Assembly: GCA_021399435.1 (NCBI GenBank)
Contig: JAJTUP010000028.1
Span: 496,001 to 560,000, forward strand
DNA: 64,000 bases
Source of the DNA: Diaporthe sp. PMI_573
Taxonomy: Eukaryota > Ascomycota > Sordariomycetes > Diaporthales > Diaporthaceae
Direction of reading: 5' to 3'
Position 1 is the first letter of the stretch; each line of letters opens with the position of its first letter. The notes beneath the pieces were generated by a model that was given only the letters and a program-made list of their open reading frames with translations, was not told where the DNA came from and ran no database searches. A program made the position numbers and the translations under genes. Below, one piece after another: positions 42,478-54,251 of this stretch.

Positions 42478-42932
42478 CCTGAGTTCTGCGTGCTATGTCA
42501 ACTAAGCGGCTTTTGTATACATGAACGAGTCACTTGGTATGACGAAGCCGCGGCCCTTGCCCCGTCCGGGTGTGTTGCCGGGGTTACAAGCGGGTGCCTG
42601 GCGCCTTACGTAAGAAGTGCGTGTGCAGGGGTCGGCCCCATGGCAACCACTACATCCCCACTGCAATGGCTGCACATAGCCCGAGCGCCAATGACCCCTG
42701 CCTTGCATAGAAGGTAGCGTTAACTTAAATAGATGCCCTGAAGACAGGTGCTTTGTCCCTGTATCCCTTCTTGTGACAGGGGGGTAACGGGGGATTTAAA
42801 CGACCCTACAACAGCAGCCACGACCTTCGCCGACAACTCCCGACCTCTTGTCTCTTTTCTCATCTCAAACACAATCAGCCACCCACAACAAAACAAAAAG
42901 CCAACAGCCCTGACACGCTATAGACGACTACA
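42478..42932. promoter_or_regulatory. Upstream region of the RNase H gene
   Basis: The last ~130 bp before the ATG is pyrimidine- and CA-rich (CTCTTGTCTCTTTTCTCATC, then CCACAACAAAACAAAAAGCC), a common look for fungal transcription start regions and leaders. The ATG has context CTACAATG. No TATA box is clear. Confidence 0.45.
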
Positions 42933-43939
42933 ATGCCTCGCGGCTACTACCTCGGCCAGGGATTGATCCCGCTTGGCTACAGTAGCAGTGACGACGAAGA
43001 AGGCCCCTGCGAGCTGCCCAACGGTCGCATTGTCTGTGGCCCCCACGGTCTGGTCGTTTGCGGGAAGTGCTGCACCGACTACAGTGCTATGGACGACGAC
43101 TTGGATGACGACGATGATGAAGATTTGGATTCGGAGGAAGACGAAAACGAAGAGGCCGACGAACCGTCCGAAGACCTTTTACGTTGTCTAAACCCAGGGA
43201 CTGAAAAGGTGAGGGGCACCGGCAAGGTGTTCCCGTCCAAGTTTGTGCCGTCCAACAGCAACACGACACCGCTGGAAGAGTTTCCCAACCGCCACCAACA
43301 CATGCGAGTAGTTCGGTGAGCGGTGCTCCTTAATATCATTTTGCTCTGGCGGTCTGCTAACCCCAACGTCGTAGACGCACCCACTCCAATGACAACACGA
43401 AGGTCCTCCTCATGACTGACGGGGCATGCCTCAACAACGGACAGCCTAACCCGAGGGCTGGCTGGGCATTTTTCCAAGGGGGGAGCGTCAACGGGGAGCC
43501 GCTCGTGGTCTCGGGCCGCCTGGAGAACCGCGGCCCCTGGGGAGACGAAGGCAGCCAGACGAGCAACCGTGCTGAGCTGCGGGCTGTACTCGCGGCCCTT
43601 CGCTTCCGACATTGGCGCGGCGAGGGCTTCAAGACGGTCGTCTTCGCTACCGACTCGTCTTATGTCGTGGACGGCGCGACGCAGTGGGTTAGGGGTTGGG
43701 TTAACAACAGTTGGAGGACCAAGGGCCCAAGGGGAAGTGGCGGCGCCGAGGTCAAGAACAAGGACTTGTGGGAGATGCTGCTGGGCGAGTGCGAGAGGGC
43801 TCACGGCCACGGCCTGGCGATCCAGTTCTGGAAGATCCCACGCGAGTGGAACACTTTGGCTGACGAGGGCGCCAAGAAAGCTGCCGCCGAGGAAGACGCT
43901 CCTGACCACTGGGGAGACATTATGGGTGTGGCGTTGTGA
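42933..43939 (+). CDS. RNase H-domain protein, two exons, intact
   Basis: Exons 42933-43315 and 43375-43939 (intron GTGAGC...GTAG, 59 bp) give 315 codons. The N-terminal third has a compact Cys motif (CGPHGLVVCGKCCTDYSAM) followed by an Asp/Glu-rich tract of ~40 residues. The C-terminal two-thirds is an RNase H fold: MTDGACLNNGQPN (Asp), SNRAELRAVLAAL (Glu), FATDSSYVVDGATQWV (Asp) and REWNTLADEGAKKA (Asp), the four acidic residues of the active site. Family enzymes cut the RNA strand of RNA-DNA hybrids. Stand-alone fungal proteins with this Cys motif plus RNase H are known to me as unnamed genes, apart from the housekeeping RNase H1. It lies between two pieces of a Helitron on the other strand yet is undamaged. 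Substrate and role are unknown. Confidence 0.9.
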
Positions 43940-44314
43940 GAAGCAAGGGACTCGTACTTTCGGTCAGCCCAGGGTGTAATCATACCGAGAATTGGGGCTT
44001 ACTTTGGTCGGCTCGGGCTTGCTTCAGAATCCTCTACCATAGCCCCCCACCATTTCGCACAGCCAATTCTCTCAATCCCCACACAACCACCCATATGTTT
44101 ACTTATACGTTTCTCGACAACGCATGAAGCTATCTAGATTCCGTTTAAGTAGAAAGATAGAGAATTTATTGCTGAATGTCCCTATGTGTTTAATTAGTCA
44201 TTTGGTGGGCTTCACCGCTTAATTCTGCCAAGTGCCAATTAACCCCAAATGCCGAATCGGAGATGACTTTCCAACAAGTCTGTCGACCAAGCCTACCTAA
44301 TTGAAGCCGTCACG
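43940..44314. other. 3' flank of the RNase H gene
   Basis: AT-rich in its second half (around 44140-44250), with no supported feature. Confidence 0.5.
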
Positions 44315-44460
44315 ATGCCTCCTAAGACCTATGGAGGAGGCTATACTGAGGAGGGTGTATTGAATGCTCTATCGGATTACCAGGAGTGGGGCACCATTTC
44401 CGTGCCCTCCTAGGCAGAATTGCCTGTTCAAGCCAGAGCTCCCTTATACAGCTGAGTTTG
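44315..44460 (+). pseudogene. Tc1/pogo-type transposase N-terminus, relic
   Basis: ATG 44315 begins MPPKTYGGGYTEEGVLNALS, followed by VPS, a stop, then AELPVQARAPLYS. The start MPPK...YTEE-V--AL and a VP(R/S) turn ~30 residues on are the pattern of the psq-type helix-turn-helix at the N-terminus of Fot/pogo transposases. A TAG stands near 44411 and nothing further matches. Short and degraded, so the call is tentative. Confidence 0.4.
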
Positions 44461-44654
44461 GCCCTGGCATGCAGCTAGCTTCTCGGTCAACGAAGCTATC
44501 AAAGCCGTCACTGTGTGGGGTTGGCAGCGCGAAAGGCTCAATCCCGATTCGAACTCTGGGTGTGGGCTTCGGCTATGCTCCAACTATCGTAGGTGTCCGA
44601 ATCGTGCTCGTCGTTGTCCTTGTCCACGGCCTCCACGTCGTCGGTATCATCCTC

Positions 44655-46229
44655 TCAATCATACAAGTACTCAATGCCCTTTTCATCCCAAACCCGTGCT
44701 AGGTCCGGATCTAGTCCAGTTTTCACGTCTTTTTGGAACGGCCGGACCATTGTGTGCGTAATAATGTGTTCACCTATATTAATGATGGCTCTGAGTTCTA
44801 CTCTTGCGCGAGGCAAATCCCTAGTTGCATTATCTTCAGTTTGTTGGCTGTTGGTTATTGCTGAACTCCCGACTGCTGCACCTAGGGCATTTGCTGCAAA
44901 TTGAAGCTGGTCAATATCGGTGCTTCTGAGGGAACCCTCGGTATCGAATATTCCAGAGGAGTCACGTTCATAAGTTGTATCCGTCTCATCGACTGTTATA
45001 CTGGCTGTCACCTGGGATGAGTCTGAGTCCCTTTGAGACTCCACGTCTCTCAGAATACCTATCCCCAGATCTTGTGGCATAATGTCACCGGTCTCAGTCG
45101 TGGCGCCGCGGTCCTCAGCCGTTGTGTAGTGAGCAGTGTTCATCTCCTCATCTGCAGTAGGCTCTGCGTGATGTGCGCAGGCGCGAATTGCAGCAGTAAC
45201 TCGTGTCTGTGTCCACCCGGAAAGCTCTTCGGTATCTATGACAATATGGCTGTATACAGGGTTGTTTGCTTTGAGCCAGATCAGAGCTTTCTCGATTGCT
45301 AGTGGTCGGATTGTCGCATATGTGCTGAGGTCCTTGTCTGACGGTTCTTGTTTGCCGCTCCAAGTGATGAGGAAATTTTCAAGGGTGGATTGTAAGGTTC
45401 GCGGTAGCACATTGGTCGTCAAGTCGTCAATATTACTAGGAAAGACACAGATATGACCCTTAATATGTTTCCTGTACTTTGTACCCACCCACTGTAGATC
45501 CATACGTAGCTTTGTTATGAATCCGAATGGTGTGTTGATACTAATGGCCCACTCTTCAAGTGGTGTCAGATCCATCAGCTCCTGGGGGTATCGATGCATG
45601 CAGCGGAGATGTGGCTGGAGGAAAGATGCACGTCTTGCAAGTTTTGCATATCCTTGTTCGTTCATTTGTCGAGAACTCATTGCTGTATGGCACATCTTGC
45701 AAGTCGGAACGGATGATGACGGGTCGCTCCCAAGGTGTTCAGTTGTAAAGCACTGATTGCACTCTATGAGAACCTGTATCTGATTTTGAGCCTCCTGCGT
45801 GAGAGTCTCGTAGTATTTATTCCACGGCCACGGGCTCTCAGACAACTCTTCCTTGCGGCACATCACTTGACACCAGTAGCAGAACGTTTGCACCCTGGCT
45901 GTCAGGTCTAGTCCTCTGATGATGTCGGTGTTCTTCTCGTAACAAAGCTTCGCTGCCTCTACCTGTGTGGGTTTTGAGATTGGGGAGAAGCAACCAAAAT
46001 CAGCGGAGTCCAGCTGCTTCTCGGCAAAACTCATGTGTAAAGACTGGCTGGCTGTTTGAAAAAGGTCTGATCTCTCGGTATCTGTCGCATCTGGTTTCCT
46101 TGGTGGTCGAGCACGTACTGGAGAAGCAGTATCATGCAAATCTCTCTTTCGTTTGTTTTTTGAGCCACGCGGACGGCCTCGAGTCTCATAGTTAGATGGA
46201 TCATAATCTGAATCCGAATTTGGCGCCAT
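44655..46229 (-). pseudogene. Helitron protein, N-terminal part
   Basis: From MAPNSDSDYDPSNYETRG (Met at 46229), an AT-hook-like RGRPRGSKNKRKR appears at once. Further on come zinc-type pairs (CYWC, CNQC, CKMCHTAM), the segment LRCMHRYPQELMDLTPLEEW, KHIKGHICVFPSNIDDLTTN, VLPRTLQSTLENFLITWSG and RPLAIEKALIWLKANNPVY. This series is what precedes the Rep (HUH nuclease) domain in fungal Helitrons. The frame ends at 44655 in an acidic stretch and I find no HUH motif or helicase after it, so the replication-initiation and helicase parts are gone or moved. The fragment at 41585-42076 is in the same orientation and in the expected downstream order. Confidence 0.7.
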
Positions 46230-46265
46230 GATCACTAGCAAGTTTAAGGTTGATGATATGTACAC

Positions 46266-46942
46266 TCAAGATTGATTACGATCTTTCAGATTTGAAGACT
46301 AGTTTATCTTCTCGTCCCGCTGTGCTCGGCTATAGGTTCCGCACAGTGTGGCTACGTAGTGTTTCCGATTAGCCTTTTATTTGGCTCTATATATCTGGAC
46401 CGCTATTCTCAGCATCAATTTTCTGTTGTCAAGACGATCCCTAAATCCGCGGCTACGTGCAATATATGTTTGATATGTACTGCGTTCTCTATTTGAGCCT
46501 AATCTTATAACGATTCTAAACTTTGTTGTTGGACTGTTAGTTATGTATTTCTATTGCGTCGCCGGTGCGCAGAGCACGAAACATCCTTTGTAAGAGCATG
46601 TATTGAGAATCCCTCTTCTATTTGCTCAGTACCATCCGTTCTGATTGTGCTCGGCATGTATTGGTTGGCTTGATTTCCTGCTGCATAGGGATGTGAGTAT
46701 CATGTGGTCGCTGCGGCACAGAGCACGAAACATCGTAGGTAAGAGAGTTGAGGTTATTTTGAAAACCTTAATTCTTTGTACGATATCGCTTGACTCTGGC
46801 TCCCATCCTTGCAATAAGGTCCGTGTTTCTACTTTATTTGGATCAACCCCATCCTCATGGACTTCTCCGGATTCATTCCAATTTCCGGCCCAATCTTTTG
46901 CAATACTGCATGCTGCATCATATCCCCCGAAATTTTTAAACC
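46266..46942. other. Intergenic between divergent genes, with a short repeat
   Basis: The motif GAGCACGAAACATC followed by GTAAGAG occurs at about 46571 and 46720. Otherwise AT-rich and without frames worth reporting; probably holds promoters for the Helitron ORF and the gene at 46943. Confidence 0.45.
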
Positions 46943-48642
46943 ATGTCTATTGGTTCTGCCAATAGTCCCTTCAGCGTCGATGATGACGCCGTGTCTGTTG
47001 TCAGTACTGGTACTTTCGTTTATGAAGACCCGTGGGAGGCCGCAGACTCTGACGCGGGGGATACCGATGCCTACACCAACAACGAAGGAACCATTCGTAT
47101 GCCGGAACGAACTGCCGCCAAAATCCCAGTGCTTTCGGGCTCCGATACGGTTGAATCTCGAAAGAGCTACGGACTCCGCATGATTATACCCACTCGCATT
47201 GGTAGGGTAGATGACCTTTGGAACACCAACAAGGTTCTTTTCACACAGACAAGGCACCTGCGGCTGGAGTTTCCCTTCAGGCCCAACAATGTTCAGGGTG
47301 AAGAACGCGAGGTCTTGCTTAACGATGGCTCGAGTTGGGACATTGATGTCATCGCTCCAGTCTATGCCCCTGATTGTACTATGGATATGGCAAAGCCTTT
47401 CACGTGGAACGTTGAAGGCTGCTTTCACCCCAACTGGGTCACATGGAAGCGCCAGGTGACTGATGATTCTTTTCGCATCTCCGCTGGTCAGACCCGTTCG
47501 TCCACCGCAGTTGCTCAATTTTTCATCCCTGTGAATGGCGGTCTTCAAAAGTTGGTCCTCAACTATCGACGCTTGGCCCGAGCTCTATGTGCTGACATTT
47601 TTCGCACAGAGCCGGACGAACCTTCGACAAGAGCCTCGAGCTACCCACCCATCCTATGACCGTCCATGGTTTCGGTATCTGCGATCCGAACAAGTATGCC
47701 TGGAAAGATGTTGGTGTCCTACCATCTTGGCTGGATATATCGGAAAGGAACAATGCGATGGGGTTTTTGAGAATGAGCACGCGTTTCAACATGAATCCGC
47801 CTGCACAAGGAGATGGGTCAAAGGTCCCACCAAGTGGTGATTATCCCTTCCACGTCCTTCTCTACTGGCCTCGTGTGGAGACTTTCCTCCGTGAAACGAG
47901 GTGGGGCAGAGCGATCAAAAGAGGAGGCTTCCTCCAAACAGAGGGTGGCGTGGTTCATTTCATCGGGAAGATGATTGGTCTTCTCAAGACATCGCTGCTT
48001 CGGGATGTTCCCTCTGGCGTGTATATCCCGGTCATCGTCCCTACTGATTTGAACAGAGACGGGCCTTCTGGATCCGGTATTGGCGGCAGTCCCTTCGGCG
48101 ATATGAAGACGAGGACGACCCCTAAGAAGAATACCAGGAACACTGAAGGCGATGTTGCCGGTGGAGCTAAACAGGGACCGTCTCCCTCTGTATCATCTCC
48201 ATCCGCTGCGAGGGCTAGTCGAGTCCAGGAGGGTAGCTCCAGTGCACAGAAGCCGCGGAAGAGAAGATTGGACCCCTCGTTTGGCACTGAGTTGGGTGCG
48301 TCTTCTAGTGGTTCAAAGGCGGTTGGTCAGGCTGGAAATCCGACACTGACCGACGTCGCTGATCCTGATGCTGCTTTGCAATCGAGCATTGCAGGAGATG
48401 GGCGCTCTGGAGGAGAGGGTTCACCGGATCACTTCTATGAAGCTCCTTTACCATCCCAATCTCATGGTATCGCGGATGGCACCGAGGGAAATTCCAGTGG
48501 TATAACCGGTGGTGCTGGTGGTGAGGACGCGATCCAGCCAACTGGGGAACCCGAGACGCGGAGTCAGAAGAGGGCGCGGCGCGGAAAAGAGCCTGTATCT
48601 GAAAGGTGTTCTGGGAGAAAGCGTACTGGTGCGCGGCGTTAG
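46943..48642 (+). pseudogene. Orphan ~565-residue protein, one frameshift
   Basis: Frame 1 (46943-47659) and frame 2 (47656-48642) belong together. Near 47624 the sequence CCTTCGACAAG would, with one base more or less, read through into FDKSLELPTHPMTVHGFG. The N-terminal half is a folded-looking region: YGLRMIIPTRIGRVDDLWNT, HLRLEFPFRPNN, WDIDVIAPVYAPDCTMDMAK and QKLVLNYRRLARALCADIF. It continues with YPFHVLLYWPRVETFLRETR. The last ~200 residues are Ser/Gly/Arg-rich with KPRKRRLDP and RSQKRARRGKEP, likely nuclear signals. I do not recognise the family. It is divergent from the Helitron ORF (0.7 kb apart), so a transposon-linked role is possible but unproven. Confidence 0.5.
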
Positions 48643-49246
48643 TTGAGAAATAGTGGTCAGTGGTTCCAAAATCAAAAGTTCAAAGCTTTCTTAAATATAA
48701 ACCCGGCTTCAACTTGCCCCAGAAACAACGTCATTAAATTACAAGTACACCAGTTCCTTCGTAAAAGAAAAGAGTGAAGTTCACTATATGCCACAGTATC
48801 TGTTTGTCAGAGAAGTGTTTGACTCGTCACGCTCAAGAACTCCTTGTCCAGCTTCGGCGCGGCAGTCCCTGCGGCCAATTCGGACTTCGTCACGAGAGAG
48901 CCCTCCTCACGAAGATCTCGTCACGGCGAAGAAAGAGGAGCTCAGCTTTGGAAAGAACTCAGATTAGGTCACGTACCAATTGTAATTTAAGAACGAGACG
49001 GGCACGGTCTCTGAGAGGTTCTCGGTCATGTCAGTTTATCCGGACCAGTGTACATAGGGTGTAGTTCATCGCATGGCTTTGTAGATATATACCAAAGCTA
49101 AGCCCGAAAAATCATAGTCTAAGGCCCAATTATGATATCTTTATAAGGAACTCGTCATCAACAGCACCACTATGCCGGTACTATTGCCCGTGCTGGTGTT
49201 CTACTCTCAAATAATAATTCCCGGCTCAGCACAGCCTGCTATCACC
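48643..49246. other. Gene-free stretch
   Basis: No supported feature. The frame at 48774-49064 is Arg-rich and without motif. Confidence 0.5.
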
Positions 49247-50316
49247 GTGATACGAGACCCACCATGGTGGGGAATATGATGCTACCAATGTTGTCGAAAA
49301 TCCAATTGTAACTGCGATCACAAGCATTGGTATCGATCATATAGTCGATCTCGGTCCAACTATTGAGAATATCGCCTGGCATAAGGCGGGCATCTTCAAG
49401 CGAGGCGCTGCGGCATTTTCTGTTCCGCAGGAGCAAAATGTATCTGCTGTCATACAGAGTCGGGCCGACGAGAAACAGGTGTCGCTCAACTTTGTAGCTG
49501 AGGATCCGAATCTGCCCGGCGATTTCGAAAGTCATGTACAGCGCCTGAACTGCTCCCTCGCGCGAGCAATAAGCGATGAGGTCCTTCGACGAGCAGCGCC
49601 ACAGGGGCAACCGCGGCGCTTATCGCAACAAGATCTCATCGATGGGATACGGCAATTCCGCTGGCCAGGGCGCTTCCAGGTTGTCAAAGATGGCAATCTC
49701 ACCTGGTTTCTAGATGGAGCGCATAACGAACTAAGTATAACAGAAGCTACGGGCTGGTTCGAAAGAACATCCTTAAGGTATTAAGCCTCTTCGCCAAAAA
49801 AAAAAGGTTGCGATGCCTGCTTACGGACTATAGTGCACAACCAGTCGTCCGGATCGTACTTTTCGCGCAGCAATCGACGGCTCGAGATGGCGAGGGTGTT
49901 GTTAGGCGCTTAGCAGAGTCCCTCCGAGGGTCGATTGATCATGTGATATTCACGACATACTACAAAGACAAAGGTGTTTCTTCTAGAACCGTGGAAAATG
50001 GAAAGCGCTAACACTTAGACCAGACAAATACTCAAGAGAGGACGAGTTGATCTTACAGCGCTATTGTGAGATCTGGAGAAGCATCAAGCCGACAGACACG
50101 ACTGTCAAGACTACCGCATGCGTGCAGGACGCTATTCTGGTAGCAAGGGAAAATGCTGGTCCAGCCAACGCAACGCATATCTTGGTAACTGGGAGCTTGT
50201 ATCTTGTCGGTGCTATCCTGGAATTAGGCATCCATCACTGCAGTGCTGAGGTCGACGAAAAACCTGGGGAGGCCAAGGACGACCCAACCGGGGCGCTGCG
50301 GCTTAAAGCGGATTGA
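49247..50316 (+). pseudogene. Folylpolyglutamate synthase, N-truncated relic
   Basis: The plus frame starts abruptly at YETHHGGEYDATNVVENPIV, an internal block of folylpolyglutamate synthase, preceded by a stop. It runs through TSIGIDHIVDLGPTIENIAW and HKAGIFKRGAAAFSVPQEQN to FLDGAHNELSITEATGWFE, all family hallmarks. After stops near 49784 and 50010, frame-shifted pieces give VVRRLAESLRGSIDHVIFTT, YCEIWRSIKPTD and the C-terminal ILVTGSLYLVGAILELGI. The ATP-binding N-terminus (GTKGKGS type) is missing. The enzyme adds glutamates to folates; the real gene must be elsewhere in the genome. Confidence 0.85.
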
Positions 50317-50733
50317 ACGTTGAAGGATATGGTCCGTGTGGTGCGTTTATCACGCGTTTCTCGTTCGGCGCTGGACTCGTTCCCTACTGGCTGTTGTGGT
50401 GCGAGCCTCAGCGTGTCTATTGTAACGCAGGTTGATCGGAGGGAGAGAGTGCAACAGCCTTCTTTATTATTACCAGTGAACTTTGGGTTTGATCTTGCTC
50501 GGAAGGACCCGACGCCGGTATCGCGCTGACTTGTGTAAGAAGACCTCTCTCGACTTCGGTCACCTAGTCTGTCTTGGGTCAACAGCGCTGCATGAGCTTG
50601 TTGATAGAGGCGCACCTCAAACTCCCGGCAGATTCTGCTGTGGAGTGGCGGCAGTCCTTTCCATCAGTCTGCAAATTGCCAGCTGACTCTGTTCGCACCG
50701 TGTTCTCCTCCCGCACCTCGTTGTGCATTGTTC
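50317..50733. other. Gene-free stretch
   Basis: Between the folylpolyglutamate synthase relic and the telomere-like tract; nothing supported. Confidence 0.5.
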
Positions 50734-50760
50734 TTAGGGCTAGGGTTAGGGCTAGGGTTA
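50734..50760 (+). repeat. Interstitial telomere-like repeat
   Basis: TTAGGG and CTAGGG hexamers alternate: TTAGGGCTAGGGTTAGGG followed by CTAGGGTTA, four and a half units. TTAGGG is the telomere repeat of filamentous ascomycetes. The tract is short and imperfect. Confidence 0.8.
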
Positions 50761-53700
50761 TATGATTAATACTAGAAAGCTCCCAGTCGGGGTGATAACG
50801 CACAACGGTGATATAGCATCTCCGTCTTCCCAATCATTGCTTCATCCTTGTCCCGTCATCTCACGCATAGCGTTTTTCTCAGGTTGGTTTAATAAGGTGA
50901 GACTTGGCGGAAACAAGATCTGCGCTACGCCTCCTGCGTGGAATTTCCAAATGAGAAGGAGACCGGCACTTGCAGGCAGCTTCCATACGTCAAGCTCCCT
51001 TGACACTGCTCCGTACAAGATGTTGCTGACCCAGGTACTTGTGGCAAGCAATCTTTTATCTCGACTACGTAGTTGGGACCTAAATGAACCGGGACGCTGG
51101 GGAGTGAGCAAGGCTATTCATTCAAGTCCCTCGAGCTGGTGAAGAGCTAAGGGTCTGGCTGAAGTAACACGCTGGAATAGATCTGGTTCGTTGCAAACGT
51201 CCGGCAGCAGCATCTCTCCGACCCGGCCTGCCAGGTCGGAGTCTTGTCTGCTTGAACTTGATGATGTGAGCCGATTGTGGATGAAGACCCGTATACATCA
51301 AGACACTCACCCCGTCCTTCAAGGTATATCCTTGATCATTACCTAGGGGTTTGCGATCGCGATAATACATACTGTGAACAGGGGTGGCGTAAGCGGGGAT
51401 CTGCAAAAGTGCTCGGTTAGCAGGACTGCAGACGAGATGTGAGGGACGCCCCACACCGGGGAACTGAATACCACTCCATCCCGCCACGGTCTTTCGACGT
51501 CTCGAAACTGCAACATGCATCCACGCTTGCCAGTCCTCTCGGGGCGCAGAAGCAAAGAGGCAATAGCACCCTACACCTACGGATTGGCTGCATAACAGTT
51601 CGCTTGTTAGACTTGACAGGAAGAATAAGACAGAGATATTTCAGTCGAGCCACTAAAGCAAGCCAGTGACCGACAAATTGGGTTCTTCAGGTGCATCACC
51701 TATTCCTTAGTATCGATTAGATACGAGACGGAAAGGCCGCGGCGTGAGACCACGCACTCCCACTTTGCGGAACTTGGCGGCAGACAAGTCTTTCTCATTC
51801 CCTCTGACACTTATATCAGGGCTTGCGCAAGGCCAAGTCGCGGGACTAGAGCGGCGCATCCTGGCCCAGACTCGATTTCCCCAGCCCCTCAACTTTCTCC
51901 CGCCGGCATTTCGCCCTTGTAACCGGTGAACCATTAATGTGCCGTTAGAGGCAACCCTTCATCTAATGCTGGCACTAAATGTCCTGATTATGCAAGAGGC
52001 GTAAGTTAAAATATAGAGTTATAAAATATTCTACCTCGTAAACTTTACTGGAGTCGTGTTACTCCTCCTTAGATCCAGTAAAGCCGACAGCAACAGTCCT
52101 TTTTATCAGCTGATACAACAGAGGTTCATCAAGAGCCATGGATAGCTCATCAACACTACTCACTAACGGTCCACCGATGCACCTCCTCTGGTCTGTTGCC
52201 AGAAACGCAACGTTTATAGAGTCTGCTATGCCTTTCCTCTCTATTGCCTTGCAAGAGCTTGCTAAGCAACCGACAACCATGCCTATGGAGTAAGCTATAA
52301 TTTTAAAGTTCCAATAATCCATCAATCCAACAACTTTTAACTAAGAATATAAGCCCCAGACTTGATAAGAATACTGAAACATTAATTTATGTTTGCGATC
52401 TTCTTGATACTCTTTACCAGATGGGCGATGCCATGGAACAGGAATTGCAAGCTGCCGCAAAGGGCTTGGAATGCCTGAGGAAGGAGACCCTGCAGCCGAA
52501 AAACAAGTCCTAGTCGTCAGTTGCGGGCAGCGGAAGGCTTCCTGGGGTTCTATCGGAGGTTGAGTGGCTGATGCTTGGGGAGCTGCCCCCAGGCGGCCTG
52601 ATGTTCTATATCGCAGTTTGTGGTTTTTTTTCTATTGTGCGGGTAGTCAGCGAACAGGCTTGGAGGTTCCACAGCTTAGCGATGAGGATAAAAAATTATT
52701 CTCTGAGTGCTGCCAAATAGTAGACGAGAATAATTGAGCACTCAGTGGCCTGTTTACCAACATGTTCATTTGGTTCCATTTATTTATTCTATCCATACTC
52801 CTTTCTATCTCAACAACTTCTGCCCTTGTCGCGGTCCTCCGCGAGGCTAACCTGAAAATCCAGCTGATTCTCTTCCAGAGGACACAACTATGGTATGGTT
52901 AGAATTGAAAACGCGGCGGTCCAGAGTAGGGGTGCTGGGAACTTGCCGCCTCTGCTCACCGGCAGTCGATCTCTCTCTCTGCGGCTGTTCTATTACAAGC
53001 TTGGTACTTTTTGAGGTGGCGAAGGAGCAGGATGTGACCATCTGGCACACTCATGCCGCCACCGGGACGCGCCCCGGGTCCTGTGGACCCAAGCACACTT
53101 GCACACGCTGCCATACCCTTGTCTCTTAGGCAGTGGAGATGAAACTCTCAATTTGGGTCCTCGAGTTCGCGGAGATATCCTCACTCTTGCCCGCAAACTG
53201 AACCTCATGTAGTCTACAATATCATGGACTCAATCACATGGGAATCATACTGTATTGGAATGCCAATCCCTTCCGGTTCTCAGGCTGCGGCGCAGCGCTG
53301 GGCCACTGGTCGAGATTGGCTGGTGGTGGTTCGCGGCGAGCGGGGAGGCGCCTCGTGCCTCATCTGCGTTGCTGCCCCCTTTCCAATGCATAAGTTTTAG
53401 CCCTGGAGGAGTACCTATGCGGCCGATGCTACATAGACGAGGTTGGTTGTCTGGAAAGGTACATTTCATTTCTGGCAGGGTTTGTTGCTGTGGCTGTGTG
53501 GTCGAATGTACTTGCCAACCCGGCCAACTCGCTTGCGGGGAGCGGCCACTTTCACGAAAACATCTCTTTTGCACAGTGCACGAGCAGACACGAGATATTC
53601 ATCCTAATTTTCATTCAGGTTTCGATGCTTGCTTTGGTCTCCCACGCATGGGAAGGAATCCACCAGTCTGACTTGACGGCGTCAACTCCTCTCGTCACCG

Positions 53701-53969
53701 TCTTTCTTTCATCCGTGCATACATGAGCTTGCCAGAGTTTTATCAGTACAAAAAGCCTCAACACAAAAGGCTGACCAATCGCTTCCGGTCCTGTGGTGCT
53801 GGAAGCTACCAGAACATATATACCGCAGCTATATTTCGAAGAATGGAGATGCTTCTTAACCAGAGTGTGTGAAAGATAAAGGAGATACACCTTCTCCCCT
53901 TTAGCATACCCTTGTAGGCAGTCCGGAATGTCGTCTGTCTCCTTGTTAGCATCGTAGTCAGTCTGTACG
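50761..53969. other. Gene-poor stretch of 3.2 kb
   Basis: A minus-strand frame at 52059-52325 (88 codons) has a protein-like middle (SINVAFLATDQRRCIGGPLV) but no known domain. A plus-strand piece at about 52390-52510 encodes LDTLYQMGDAMEQELQAAAK, probably a relic of a helical protein. Everything else is short, overlapping frames. Confidence 0.45.
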
Positions 53970-53978
53970 ATTAGTGAT

Positions 53979-54251
53979 TCACTTGCATGGGTGGGCAATC
54001 AGGGCCATTTTGTCTTCTTCACTAATGGGATCCTGCTGTCGGAGCACGTCTACTTCTTCTGAATCAATGAGAAGCGGAGAGATGTCGCGCTTTGTGTTGG
54101 TCGGGTTCTCTGTCTTGAGGACATGGTGGAGAATCTTCGGGCGGGTGCTCGGTCCCTCAAGGTATCTGTCATATAGGTCCAGACCCACAGGGCGCTCCGC
54201 GCTGGCGGGTTCTTTGATGAAAGTTTGTTGGCATTCTTCAGGGATATTCAT
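53979..54251 (-). CDS. Hypothetical protein or exon, 90 codons
   Basis: Starts MNIPEECQQTFIKEPASAER and continues with GLDLYDRYLEGPSTRPKILH, then acidic DSEEVDVLRQQDPISEEDKM. Composition and hydrophobic spacing look like real coding sequence, probably a first exon, since a neighbouring frame (53890-53998) continues to a GTGTAT that could be a donor. No domain recognised and no parent family can be named. Confidence 0.3.
   Translation of the reverse strand: MNIPEECQQTFIKEPASAERPVGLDLYDRYLEGPSTRPKILHHVLKTENPTNTKRDISPLLIDSEEVDVLRQQDPISEEDKMALIAHPCK

Noticed and set aside
44535..44562. GAGTTCGAATCGGG, similar to a tRNA T-loop
   Set aside because: The T-stem does not pair and no acceptor or anticodon stem is found around it.
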